DNA from: CAZSDU01 sp964605775
GTDB lineage: Bacteria; Bacteroidota; Bacteroidia; Bacteroidales; FEN-979
Direction of reading: 5' to 3'
NCBI GenBank assembly: GCA_964605775.1
Contig: CAZSDU010000020.1
Span: forward strand, 1-58,473
DNA length: 58,473 bases
The notes under the pieces are model-generated. The model was not told the origin of the DNA. It saw only the letters and a program-made list of their open reading frames with translations, and did not search any database. Positions within the stretch are counted from its first letter, which is position 1. Every line of letters begins with the position of its first letter. This document shows, piece by piece, positions 17,197 to 24,888 of the stretch. The position numbers and the translations under genes are program-made.

Positions 17197-17204
17197 TATT
17201 TTTG
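17197..17204 (+). promoter_or_regulatory. -7 box before the fused KS-CLF gene
   Basis: TATTTTTG fits TAnnTTTG and ends 24 nt before ATG 17229. The 47-base gap suggests a second transcription start for the later half of the cluster. Confidence 0.5.
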
Positions 17205-17228
17205 CCCCGAATCGTTTAATGTCCGGGA

Positions 17229-19577
17229 ATGTCAAAAAGAATTTATATTACAGGTATAGGGATCATCTGCGCCATTGGTAATAACACAGCAGAAACACTG
17301 GAATCTTTGCTTGAGGGAAAGTCGGGAATCGGAGCAATTACCCTGCTGAAAACCATACATCAAGGGAAACTTCCCATGGCGGAAGTTAAAAAAACCAATG
17401 ACGAACTCATAGAAATCCTTGCCCTTGATCGAAAGTCCAACTATACCCGTACAACCTTGCTGGGAATGATGGCTGCCAGGGAAGCGCTTAAATCATCCGG
17501 AATCAGCGATCTGAAGAAATTTCCCACGGGCTTGATTTCCGCCACCACAGTCGGAGGTATGGACAGAAGTGAGCACTTTTTCGAAGACTTTCTTATTCAT
17601 CAGCAAAAAGGAAGATTAAAGGATATCATCCATCACGATTGCGGTGATTCCACGGAAAGCATAGCCGATGATCTCGGAATTTCAGCCTTCGTCACCACCA
17701 TCAGCACAGCCTGCAGTTCCTCCGCCAATGCCATGATGCTGGGCGCGCAGTTGATCAGAAACGGAATACTCGACCGTGTGGTGGTGGGAGGAACCGATGC
17801 CGTGACCCGCTTTACGCTAAACGGTTTCAACACCCTGATGATCCTGGATAAAAACGGCTGCCGGCCGTTTGACGAAAACAGGGCCGGTCTCACCATCGGT
17901 GAAGGCGCTGCATTTCTGGTTCTTGAATCGGAAAAAACCGCATTTTCCCCTGAGAAAAAAATATTCGGTGAATTATCCGGTTACGGAAATGCCAATGATG
18001 CCTATCACCAGACGGCCTCCTCCCCTGAAGGAACCGGAGCCCGCCTCGCCATGGAAAAGGCATTGTCCATGAGCGGACTGATGCCAGATCAGATCAGTTA
18101 TATCAATGTTCATGGTACCGGGACTCAAAACAATGACCTTTCAGAAGGCTTTGCCATTGAGAAAGTTTTTGGAGACAAGGTTCCCCTCTTCAGTTCAACC
18201 AAATCATACACCGGACACACACTGGGTGCGGCAGGGGCCATCGAAGCCGTTATTTCCCTGCTTTCCATTCAGCATGACTGCATTTTTCCCAACCTCAACT
18301 GGTCAACACCGATGAAGGAACTAAACCTCAGCCCGGTCACTGAATTGAAGAAAGGAATCTCCATCAACACAGTGCTTTCCAACTCATTCGGTTTCGGGGG
18401 GAACAATTCTGCCATCATACTATCTAAATTCGGGAATTCAGAAATGCAGAAATTCAACAGCACAGGATTGAACCAGGTTTATACTGAACCACGGATAGAG
18501 GGTGTCCTGTCGCTTCCCGTTTATATTAACGGACTTGGTCTGATCTCCCCCCAGAAAACCCTTGACAATAAACATTTCCTGGAAGATATCGTAGCGGTAG
18601 AATCGGATTTTATCAAATGTCAGGAACCGGTTTACAAGGATTATGTCAGCGGGGATATGGTTCGCCGCATGAGCCGTCTGATCAAAATGGGTGTAGCCGC
18701 TTCAAAAATCTGTCTGCAGGATGCAGGATGCAGCCTCCCTGATGCGATTATTACAGGAACCGGTCTGGGCTGCATCGAGGATACGGAAAAATTTCTGACC
18801 ACCATGATCCGGAATAAGGAAGAACTCCTCACTCCCACTTCATTCATCCAGTCCACACATAATACGGTCAGCGCCCAGATCGCCCTGTTGCTGAAGTGCC
18901 ATCATTATAATTTCACTTATTGTCACCGCGGATTTTCATTTGAAACCGCTTTGATCGATGCCATTACAAAAATCGGACAGGGTAATGCCAGCGAAATCCT
19001 TGCCGGCGGGATGGACGAACTCACTGAAAATTCTTTCCGCATCACATACCGCCTTGGACACTGGAAACGTAAACCTGGCCTAAGTACCAACCTGCTTCAT
19101 ACACCAACATCCGGCAGCCTTGCAGGTGAAGGCGCGGCTTTTTTCCTGCTGGGGTCGAAAAAAACCGAGAAATCCTATGCCATCCTGAATGGACTGTCTT
19201 TGATTTACAAACCACTTGATCATGAAGAAATCTTAGATCAACTTAAACGCTTCCTGACTGCACATGGAATTGGTTTGCCGGATATAGATTTATGGATATT
19301 GGGAAAAAACGGAGATCCTCGGGATGACAGGCCATACCAATACCTCATGGACCACTTACCTGAAAATTCCAGCATGGCCGCCTTCAAACACCTTTCCGGT
19401 GAATATCAAACGGCCGGAGGCTTCGGACTCTGGTTGGCTTCCATGGTAATTAAACATGACCATGTCCCGGAAATGATTAGCATCAGAGGGGATCATAGGA
19501 ATCCCATCAGAAAAGTTCTGCTTTATAATCATTATCGTAATCTGGAACACAGCTTCACCTTACTTAGCCAGGCATAA
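17229..19577 (+). CDS. fused ketosynthase/chain-length factor (pair 2)
   Basis: A 782-residue single chain. Residues 1-400 form a complete ketosynthase: Cys162 in STACSSSANA, NVHGTGTQNND, YTGHTLGAAG, SNSFGFGGNN. After a linker of about 35 residues (NSEMQKFNSTGLNQV) comes a chain-length factor (about 435-780) with CHRGFSFETA, where Phe569 replaces the cysteine. It is a paralogue of the two separate genes immediately upstream, in the same order, so a duplicated KS/CLF pair became fused. The frame is open throughout. A second pair could make a second chain, of different length, for the same lipid. Confidence 0.9.
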   Translation: MSKRIYITGIGIICAIGNNTAETLESLLEGKSGIGAITLLKTIHQGKLPMAEVKKTNDELIEILALDRKSNYTRTTLLGMMAAREALKSSGISDLKKFPTGLISATTVGGMDRSEHFFEDFLIHQQKGRLKDIIHHDCGDSTESIADDLGISAFVTTISTACSSSANAMMLGAQLIRNGILDRVVVGGTDAVTRFTLNGFNTLMILDKNGCRPFDENRAGLTIGEGAAFLVLESEKTAFSPEKKIFGELSGYGNANDAYHQTASSPEGTGARLAMEKALSMSGLMPDQISYINVHGTGTQNNDLSEGFAIEKVFGDKVPLFSSTKSYTGHTLGAAGAIEAVISLLSIQHDCIFPNLNWSTPMKELNLSPVTELKKGISINTVLSNSFGFGGNNSAIILSKFGNSEMQKFNSTGLNQVYTEPRIEGVLSLPVYINGLGLISPQKTLDNKHFLEDIVAVESDFIKCQEPVYKDYVSGDMVRRMSRLIKMGVAASKICLQDAGCSLPDAIITGTGLGCIEDTEKFLTTMIRNKEELLTPTSFIQSTHNTVSAQIALLLKCHHYNFTYCHRGFSFETALIDAITKIGQGNASEILAGGMDELTENSFRITYRLGHWKRKPGLSTNLLHTPTSGSLAGEGAAFFLLGSKKTEKSYAILNGLSLIYKPLDHEEILDQLKRFLTAHGIGLPDIDLWILGKNGDPRDDRPYQYLMDHLPENSSMAAFKHLSGEYQTAGGFGLWLASMVIKHDHVPEMISIRGDHRNPIRKVLLYNHYRNLEHSFTLLSQA

Positions 19578-19579
19578 GC

Positions 19580-20380
19580 ATGAATTTCCGTAATACTACC
19601 CTGCTTTTTTTTCTGTTATTACTGGTACTCAACCTGATAAAGTTCATTGTCTGTCCCTGCGATTGTTTCCTTTTCAATCATTTTTGCCACAACCCCTACT
19701 TCTATTATCTTCCTTTGATCATCCTCTACCTCCTGGCCCCTATCATCCTTTCCTTTTATCCCTGTTCCCATTTTCATTATAAACCGGTGATCTGCAAGGG
19801 AAATACCACCGCTAAGGTGGTTGCCTTAACATTTGATGACGGCCCCGACCCTCATATCAGCCCTGTGATTCTTGATATCCTAAGAAAAAAAAACGTGCCT
19901 TCGGCCTTTTTTATCTTGGGAAAACACATCCTGAATAACGAAACCATCGTAAAAAGAATGTCTGATGAAGGCCATATCCTGGGAAATCATTCCTATGCCC
20001 ATACCAACTTCTGGGATTTCTGGCCGGCTCAAAGAATATACCGGGATATGATGCAAGCCGAAACATTGATTCAGACCATCACAGGCAGTAAACCGATGTT
20101 TTTCCGTCCTCCCTATGGGGTCATCAATCCCATGGTTTCCCGGGCAATCCGTAAAACATCTTACAAAGTCGTTGCCTGGAGCAATTGGTCAAAGGATACC
20201 CTGATCCGGGATCCGGAAATCATACTCAACCGCGTCATTCGGAAACTGAATCCAGGCGATATCATACTGATGCATGACAACCAGGAAATTACGGCTGGTA
20301 TCCTGGAGAGGCTGATCGATGAAATTCATGCCAAAGGATTCCGCATTATCCCATTGGATCAAATGATAAAAATAGATTAA
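19580..20380 (+). CDS. membrane-anchored NodB-type polysaccharide deacetylase-like protein
   Basis: A 266-residue protein with one or two N-terminal membrane helices (about 8-28 and 40-60) and a carbohydrate esterase 4 domain. Its motifs are TFDDGPD, the metal-binding GNHSYAH, FRPPYG and ILMHD, all with the expected residues. These enzymes hydrolyse N- or O-acetyl groups using a divalent metal. The anchored domain would face the periplasm. It begins two bases after the KS-CLF fusion and precedes the LolA-like gene, so it probably trims a sugar or lipid head group during export. The target is unknown. Confidence 0.85.
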   Translation: MNFRNTTLLFFLLLLVLNLIKFIVCPCDCFLFNHFCHNPYFYYLPLIILYLLAPIILSFYPCSHFHYKPVICKGNTTAKVVALTFDDGPDPHISPVILDILRKKNVPSAFFILGKHILNNETIVKRMSDEGHILGNHSYAHTNFWDFWPAQRIYRDMMQAETLIQTITGSKPMFFRPPYGVINPMVSRAIRKTSYKVVAWSNWSKDTLIRDPEIILNRVIRKLNPGDIILMHDNQEITAGILERLIDEIHAKGFRIIPLDQMIKID

Positions 20381-20381
20381 G

Positions 20382-21014
20382 ATGAACAAATTGATGGTTT
20401 TCTTTTGCTGCTTTATGATCCAGCACACTTTCTGCCAGCCGGGACCACTGAGCCAGGCTAAAATCATTGAAATCAAACATAAGGTCAGGGAAATGGCCAT
20501 GAAAACCACAACCATCGAGAGTGATTTTATCCAGGTGAAAGAAATGAGTGTGATGGCTGAGAGAATTATCTCCAATGGAAAATTTCTTTTTAAAAAAGAA
20601 AAGAAACTCAGATGGGAATATATCACCCCCTTCCCATACCTGATCATCATCAATCAGGATCTGATGCTGGTTCGTGACGAAAACAAGGAGAACAGGATCA
20701 ATCTTCAATCCAGCAGGGTTTTTCGAGAGGTCAACAACATTATTATGGGTGCGGTACAGGGAACACTGCTCAGCGATACAAAAAATTTTTCGTCAGAAAT
20801 TACGGAAACCCAAGGCAGGATCTTATGCAAGCTGACGCCTTTGAATGCCAAAATAAAAGAATCCCTGGGTGAAGTCTGGCTGTACTTTAATACATTCGAT
20901 TTTTCCGTAGATCAATTGGAAATGCGTGAAACTTCCGGTGATTTTACCCGCATCAGTTTTCTTAAAAAGAAGATCAATCAAACCATTCCGGATGAAAAAT
21001 TTGCCCTTCAGTAG
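20382..21014 (+). CDS. LolA-like outer-membrane lipoprotein carrier
   Basis: A 210-residue secreted protein with an 18-residue signal peptide (MVFFCCFMIQHTFC) and a LolA-type beta-sheet domain: FIQVKEM, GKFLFKKEKKLRWEY, PFPYLIIINQD, LYFNTFDFSVDQLEM. Relatives occur in most aryl-polyene clusters and are thought to carry the polyene lipid across the periplasm. The gene overlaps the following lipoprotein gene by 23 bases. Cargo assignment is inference. Confidence 0.82.
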   Translation: MNKLMVFFCCFMIQHTFCQPGPLSQAKIIEIKHKVREMAMKTTTIESDFIQVKEMSVMAERIISNGKFLFKKEKKLRWEYITPFPYLIIINQDLMLVRDENKENRINLQSSRVFREVNNIIMGAVQGTLLSDTKNFSSEITETQGRILCKLTPLNAKIKESLGEVWLYFNTFDFSVDQLEMRETSGDFTRISFLKKKINQTIPDEKFALQ

Positions 21015-21474
21015 CCTGCTTCTGATCCTGTTTTTTCTGGCTTGCAGTCCGGCCAAACACCTTGGACTGGCATGGGATCCTCCTTTTTCTGGAATCTTCG
21101 ATAAGGCGCTTTTTAAAACCTCACTCGACATCAGAAAAAATCACCTGAGCGGATATACCATGATCAAAAAAAATGACTCTGCCTACCATATCGTTTTCTC
21201 TAATGAAATCGGGATGACCCTCTGTGATTTTGAATTAAACCAGGAATATTTCAAAGTCAATTACCTTTTTGAACCCATGAATAAAAAAGCCATGATCAAA
21301 ATTTTTGAACGGGATTTCCGTCTGCTTATCTATGGACAAGTCATGCCCGGTCAGAATTTCATCAATAAGGCTGAGATTTCATCCGAAACGGGTGATTCTT
21401 CCTGGCCAGGAAGAATCACCATCACCAATCCCGGTATCCGACTGAGGATGCAATTGAGGCATATGAATCTCTAA
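20992..21474 (+). CDS. predicted lipoprotein of the export module
   Basis: About 160 residues from ATG 20992, giving a clean lipoprotein signal: MKNLPFSSLL, hydrophobic LLILFFLAC, and the modified cysteine followed by SPAK. An upstream in-frame ATG at 20926 would bury the signal. The mature part is beta-rich and has no recognised domain, but aryl-polyene loci usually hold an outer-membrane lipoprotein beside LolA. It probably accepts the cargo at the outer membrane. Confidence 0.7.
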   Translation: MKNLPFSSLLLILFFLACSPAKHLGLAWDPPFSGIFDKALFKTSLDIRKNHLSGYTMIKKNDSAYHIVFSNEIGMTLCDFELNQEYFKVNYLFEPMNKKAMIKIFERDFRLLIYGQVMPGQNFINKAEISSETGDSSWPGRITITNPGIRLRMQLRHMNL

Positions 21475-21498
21475 GCCTGACCTGTTTCACATTCTGAC

Positions 21499-21506
21499 GA
21501 TTTTTG
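21499..21506 (+). promoter_or_regulatory. weak -7 box candidate
   Basis: GATTTTTG differs from TAnnTTTG at one base and ends 24 nt before ATG 21531, the same spacing as the boxes at 4470 and 17197. Confidence 0.3.
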
Positions 21507-21530
21507 TACTTTTACATTTTAATCCAAAAC

Positions 21531-21920
21531 ATGCTACACAAAAGTTTTTACACCCTGCTCAGGATAGATATAAAAGCTGAAGAAGAGGTATTGAAAAAAT
21601 TTCATACCAGTGTAGCGTTTATCCCATCTCATCCCATTTTTGCCGGTCATTTTCCAGGCAATCCTGTTGTCCCCGGGGTATGCCAGGTGGAAATGATCAG
21701 GGAAATCGCCATGGAGATCCTGAAAAAACCACTGTTTTTGGGAAAATCCGATAATATAAAATTCCTTTCCATGATCAATCCGATTATCCATCCCATTCTT
21801 GACGTTGACCTGGATATAAAGATCAGATCGGATCATGAGTACGATATTGCTGCCGTAATCAGGTCGGAAGAATTGATTTTCCTGAAATTCAAAGGAACGT
21901 TTCAAATTGAAAAGTACTGA
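21531..21920 (+). CDS. FabZ-like (ApeI-like) hotdog dehydratase
   Basis: A 129-residue hotdog protein with the FabZ signature FAGHFPGNPVVPGV followed by CQVEMIREIA, so the catalytic histidine (GHFP) and the downstream acidic residue are both present. It would complement the histidine-poor dehydratase at 7005, as ApeI and ApeP do together in other systems. The start is set at ATG 21531 rather than the TTG at 21504, which falls inside the promoter-like region. It overlaps the next gene at ATGA. Confidence 0.82.
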   Translation: MLHKSFYTLLRIDIKAEEEVLKKFHTSVAFIPSHPIFAGHFPGNPVVPGVCQVEMIREIAMEILKKPLFLGKSDNIKFLSMINPIIHPILDVDLDIKIRSDHEYDIAAVIRSEELIFLKFKGTFQIEKY

Positions 21921-22330
21921 TGAAACGCCATCTTACAAATATCACCGTAAGAGGTTATGAGCTGGACTCCTATCAGCATGTCAACAATGCCGTGTATCTG
22001 AATTATCTCGAACAGGCCCGCTGGGAATTCTGCCATGAAAATAATTTGCTTGATAAAATAGGGAAAAACCAGCTTTTTCTGGTTGTGGTCGAAATCCAGA
22101 TCCGCTATCAACGGGAATTGAAACTGCTTGATGAGATCACCATAAGCACTATCCTGAAAAGCCAGCCACCCTATTTAATATTCACCCAGAAAATAACACA
22201 TCATCATTCAAAACTGACTGTAGCCAGGGCAACGATAAAAACAATTTTTGTCGATCAGCAAAGGATTCCCCATGATATTCCCGGTGAGATAGAAATGTTA
22301 ATCAAACAAGATGCAGATGGAAAAAATTGA
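21920..22330 (+). CDS. 4HBT-family acyl thioesterase 2
   Basis: A 136-residue hotdog thioesterase. ELDSYQHVNNAVYLNYLEQA is the classic segment with the catalytic aspartate and the HVNN turn. It resembles acyl-ACP/acyl-CoA thioesterases of the FadM/YbgC group more than the protein at 12410 does. It is coupled to the dehydratase before it (ATGA) and overlaps the crotonase after it by about 20 bases, which links it to the second-half assembly genes. Confidence 0.85.
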   Translation: MKRHLTNITVRGYELDSYQHVNNAVYLNYLEQARWEFCHENNLLDKIGKNQLFLVVVEIQIRYQRELKLLDEITISTILKSQPPYLIFTQKITHHHSKLTVARATIKTIFVDQQRIPHDIPGEIEMLIKQDADGKN

Positions 22331-23066
22331 CAAGATCACCTGGGAAATAAAAAACGATATCGGGATCATAACCCTGAACAACCCGCCGGAAAACTACCTG
22401 ATCAAACCTGACTTTGTCCCCCTCGAGGTATTGCAGCAATGGACTTCCTACGACTATCTCAAAGGCATCATGATTACCGGTGCTGGAAAACATTTTTCCG
22501 GAGGAGGGAAGCTGGAAAACCTCTTCGAAATGATCAGGTCGCTTGAAAATGTATCTGAAAAAATTGAAAAAGGGAAAGCGGTTCTCAGCCACCTTGAAAA
22601 TCTTGACATTCCTGTCCTGGCAGCGATCCAGGGAATATGTTTTGGCGGCGGACTGGAAATTGCACTGGCCTGTCATATCAGGGTGTGCACGGAAAATTCC
22701 CTGTTTGCTTTTCCTGAAGTCAATCATCAGCTCATGCCCGGCCTTGGAGGGACAGTCAGGATGGAGAAACAAGCTGGGTTCAAGGAATCCCTGAAAATGA
22801 TTCTCAGTGGTGATATGATCAATGCTGAAGATGCCATGGAGATGAAAATCATCGACTTTATCGTAAGTAAGCAAAAACTTTTTGATTTTTCCTTTCAATT
22901 CCTGCAGAATATTACCCGGGACCGACCAGTAAAAGTCATACATGCGGTGATGAGCGCGTTAAAAAATGCAAAATCCATGACACCGGCAGAAGCTTTCAGG
23001 GAAGAAACCCGTTTGTTCTGTGAACTGGCCATTGCTGAAGCACAAAGAAGAAAACTTTCTGAATGA
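22311..23066 (+). CDS. enoyl-CoA hydratase/isomerase (crotonase) 1
   Basis: A 251-residue crotonase. Both oxyanion-hole stretches are visible (AGKHFSGGGKL and GICFGGGLEIAL), and both catalytic glutamates are kept, in GGGLEIAL and FAFPEVNHQLMPGLGG. Hydration/dehydration or isomerisation of an enoyl thioester is therefore likely. It is not part of a normal polyene cycle. With its paralogue at 23063 and the dehydrogenase at 26438 it could form a beta-oxidation-like or chain-shortening set. An alternative start is ATG 22317. Confidence 0.85.
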   Translation: MQMEKIDKITWEIKNDIGIITLNNPPENYLIKPDFVPLEVLQQWTSYDYLKGIMITGAGKHFSGGGKLENLFEMIRSLENVSEKIEKGKAVLSHLENLDIPVLAAIQGICFGGGLEIALACHIRVCTENSLFAFPEVNHQLMPGLGGTVRMEKQAGFKESLKMILSGDMINAEDAMEMKIIDFIVSKQKLFDFSFQFLQNITRDRPVKVIHAVMSALKNAKSMTPAEAFREETRLFCELAIAEAQRRKLSE

Positions 23067-23749
23067 CAACCTATTCGACCATTACGTTCTGTGTAAAGCA
23101 TGAGATCGGACATCTGTTGCTGAATCAGCCGCCCTCGAACAGAATGTCGGCTGATTTCTTCCTTGAATTAAATCACCTGATTGAAGAGATCAGGTTGTCT
23201 AAGGATATCCGCGCGCTGGTGATCAGTGGAAAAGGAAGACATTTTTCTTCGGGGGTCGATCTTCCTGCCCTACTGCAAGAAATAACATCAAAATCCCGGA
23301 TTGATCAGCATGGTAAAGTTACCATGCTGCCTGGCTTCCTGACAGAAAACTATACCTCCTGGCTGACCCTCGACCAGCTTCATATCCCTGTCATATCAGC
23401 CATCCGCGGAGTTTGCCTGGGATCGGCCATGGAACTTGCCCTCTTCAGTCATTTCCGTTTCAGCGGAGAAGATGCTGTGTTCGGTCTGCCCGAAGCTTCC
23501 TTCAACCTCATTCCCGGACTGGGGGGGATCAGGCAGGTCGTCTCCCTCTCAGGGAATGCCAATGCCATTGAACTGGTATTGAAAGGAAAAACATTCACTG
23601 CTTCAGACGCCCTTCGGCTTAACCTCATTGACCGAATCCTTCCGAAAAAAGACTTACTTCAAGCTTCCCTCGACTTTGCCCGAAGTATCTCCGGAGATTA
23701 TTTCAGGGAGAAAAAGAAACTGTATCTCAGGAATTATTTCAGCTCATGA
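23063..23749 (+). CDS. crotonase-family protein 2
   Basis: A 228-residue crotonase with oxyanion motifs KGRHFSSGVDL and GVCLGSAMELAL and the glutamate motif FGLPEASFNLIPGLGG. It lacks the usual C-terminal trimer helices of longer family members. It begins inside the stop region of the first crotonase (ATGA), so the two are probably made together. Tandem crotonases beside a KS-like protein recall beta-branching cassettes, but the neighbouring protein is not an HMG-CoA synthase by its residues. Confidence 0.82.
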   Translation: MTTYSTITFCVKHEIGHLLLNQPPSNRMSADFFLELNHLIEEIRLSKDIRALVISGKGRHFSSGVDLPALLQEITSKSRIDQHGKVTMLPGFLTENYTSWLTLDQLHIPVISAIRGVCLGSAMELALFSHFRFSGEDAVFGLPEASFNLIPGLGGIRQVVSLSGNANAIELVLKGKTFTASDALRLNLIDRILPKKDLLQASLDFARSISGDYFREKKKLYLRNYFSS

Positions 23750-24879
23750 AAAAAAATCACCTTATCCCTGAACGCTTTGTCAGGATCGCTGGTAGTGGAT
23801 CCTTCCTGCCCGGTAAACCGATTCCTCGGGAAGAAGTGGATTACTACCTGGGTGAGCTGACCCTGGCCCCCGAAAAAATCCGAAAATGGCTGAAAAGAAT
23901 ACATTCCCTGATGAATGAGTTGCTCGAAGTTGAATTTTATCATCTTGCCATCGATCCGCTCAGCAGAAAGTTTACAGAAGATAATGTCAGCATGTCGGTA
24001 AAAGCTGCCACCATCGCCCTGAATGATGCCGGGCTTCAACCTCAGGACATCGACCTGATCGTTTATGGCAGTGCTCATCAGGACCAGATGCCTACCGCAT
24101 CTGTTTTGATTCAGGAAGCCCTGGGTATTGAACACTGTGCAGAACTGTCCATCCATGCCAATTGTACCTCTGCCTATAAAGCCTTGTTGCTGGCCACGGA
24201 TCTTCTGCGCAGCGGAAGATATAATACCGCCCTGGTCATCTCCTCCAGCATGTCGTCATCTGAACTGGTGGCAGAGTATTACCACCAGGAAATGGTAAAA
24301 AAGGAAGAACTTTTTCTTCGCTATTTTTTATCAGACGGAGCCTCCTCCCTTGTGCTGAAGGCCACTGATGATCCCAATAACGGATTGTATGTGGATTATA
24401 CGTATATGGAATCCATTGGAGGGAAAAAGCCTGCCGCCATGGGTAACAAGCGACCTGCTTATTGGATGAATCCCCGGGAAGAATATGAAAAAGCTTATCA
24501 TCATCTGGCTCAGATGTTTCAGGAGGAACTCCGGGCAAACTTTCATGAACCCGGTGGAAGCGTTTTTTATATGGGACTGCAGCGGATGCTTCAACATCAT
24601 CCCATCAACATGAACAAGCTGAGGTTTTTTCAGGTAAACTTCCCTTCCCGGCATATTTCAGAGTTGATCCTGGAGGAATGTCAGGCCATGGGCATCAGGC
24701 CTGAAACCCTGTATTCAAAAATGGCATCCATGGGATATATCGGCCCACCTATGGCCTTGTTATGCCTGGATAGGATCAGAAGGGAAGAAAAATTAAACGA
24801 GGGTGATGTTATCCTGAGTTTTGTCACCGAGGTCAGTAAATTTATGCAGGCTGGATACATACTTTCAGTCAGGAATTAG
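23746..24879 (+). CDS. KAS III-like acyltransferase lacking the His/Asn pair
   Basis: A 377-residue thiolase-fold protein of the FabH branch. The nucleophile Cys140 is present in SIHANCTSAYKALLL. Where FabH has PHQAN the sequence is FFQVNFPSRHIS, and where it has YGNTS it is SMGYIGPPMALL, so both the catalytic histidine and the asparagine are changed. Decarboxylative condensation is unlikely. Ester- or thioester-forming transfer, or an altered condensation in the DarB manner, is more plausible. It overlaps the crotonase gene by four bases. Function is unassigned. Confidence 0.75.
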   Translation: MKKNHLIPERFVRIAGSGSFLPGKPIPREEVDYYLGELTLAPEKIRKWLKRIHSLMNELLEVEFYHLAIDPLSRKFTEDNVSMSVKAATIALNDAGLQPQDIDLIVYGSAHQDQMPTASVLIQEALGIEHCAELSIHANCTSAYKALLLATDLLRSGRYNTALVISSSMSSSELVAEYYHQEMVKKEELFLRYFLSDGASSLVLKATDDPNNGLYVDYTYMESIGGKKPAAMGNKRPAYWMNPREEYEKAYHHLAQMFQEELRANFHEPGGSVFYMGLQRMLQHHPINMNKLRFFQVNFPSRHISELILEECQAMGIRPETLYSKMASMGYIGPPMALLCLDRIRREEKLNEGDVILSFVTEVSKFMQAGYILSVRN

Positions 24880-24888
24880 AAATTAAGA

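Noticed and set aside
22302..22943. Minus-strand frame of 213 codons opposite the first crotonase
   Set aside because: The plus-strand frame carries all crotonase motifs; the antisense translation is rich in His/Phe without recognisable domains.
22311..24879. HMG-synthase beta-branching cassette
   Set aside because: The tandem crotonases fit, but the KS-like protein has FabH-type sequence around Cys140 and lacks HMG synthase motifs, and no Cys-less decarboxylating KS is present.
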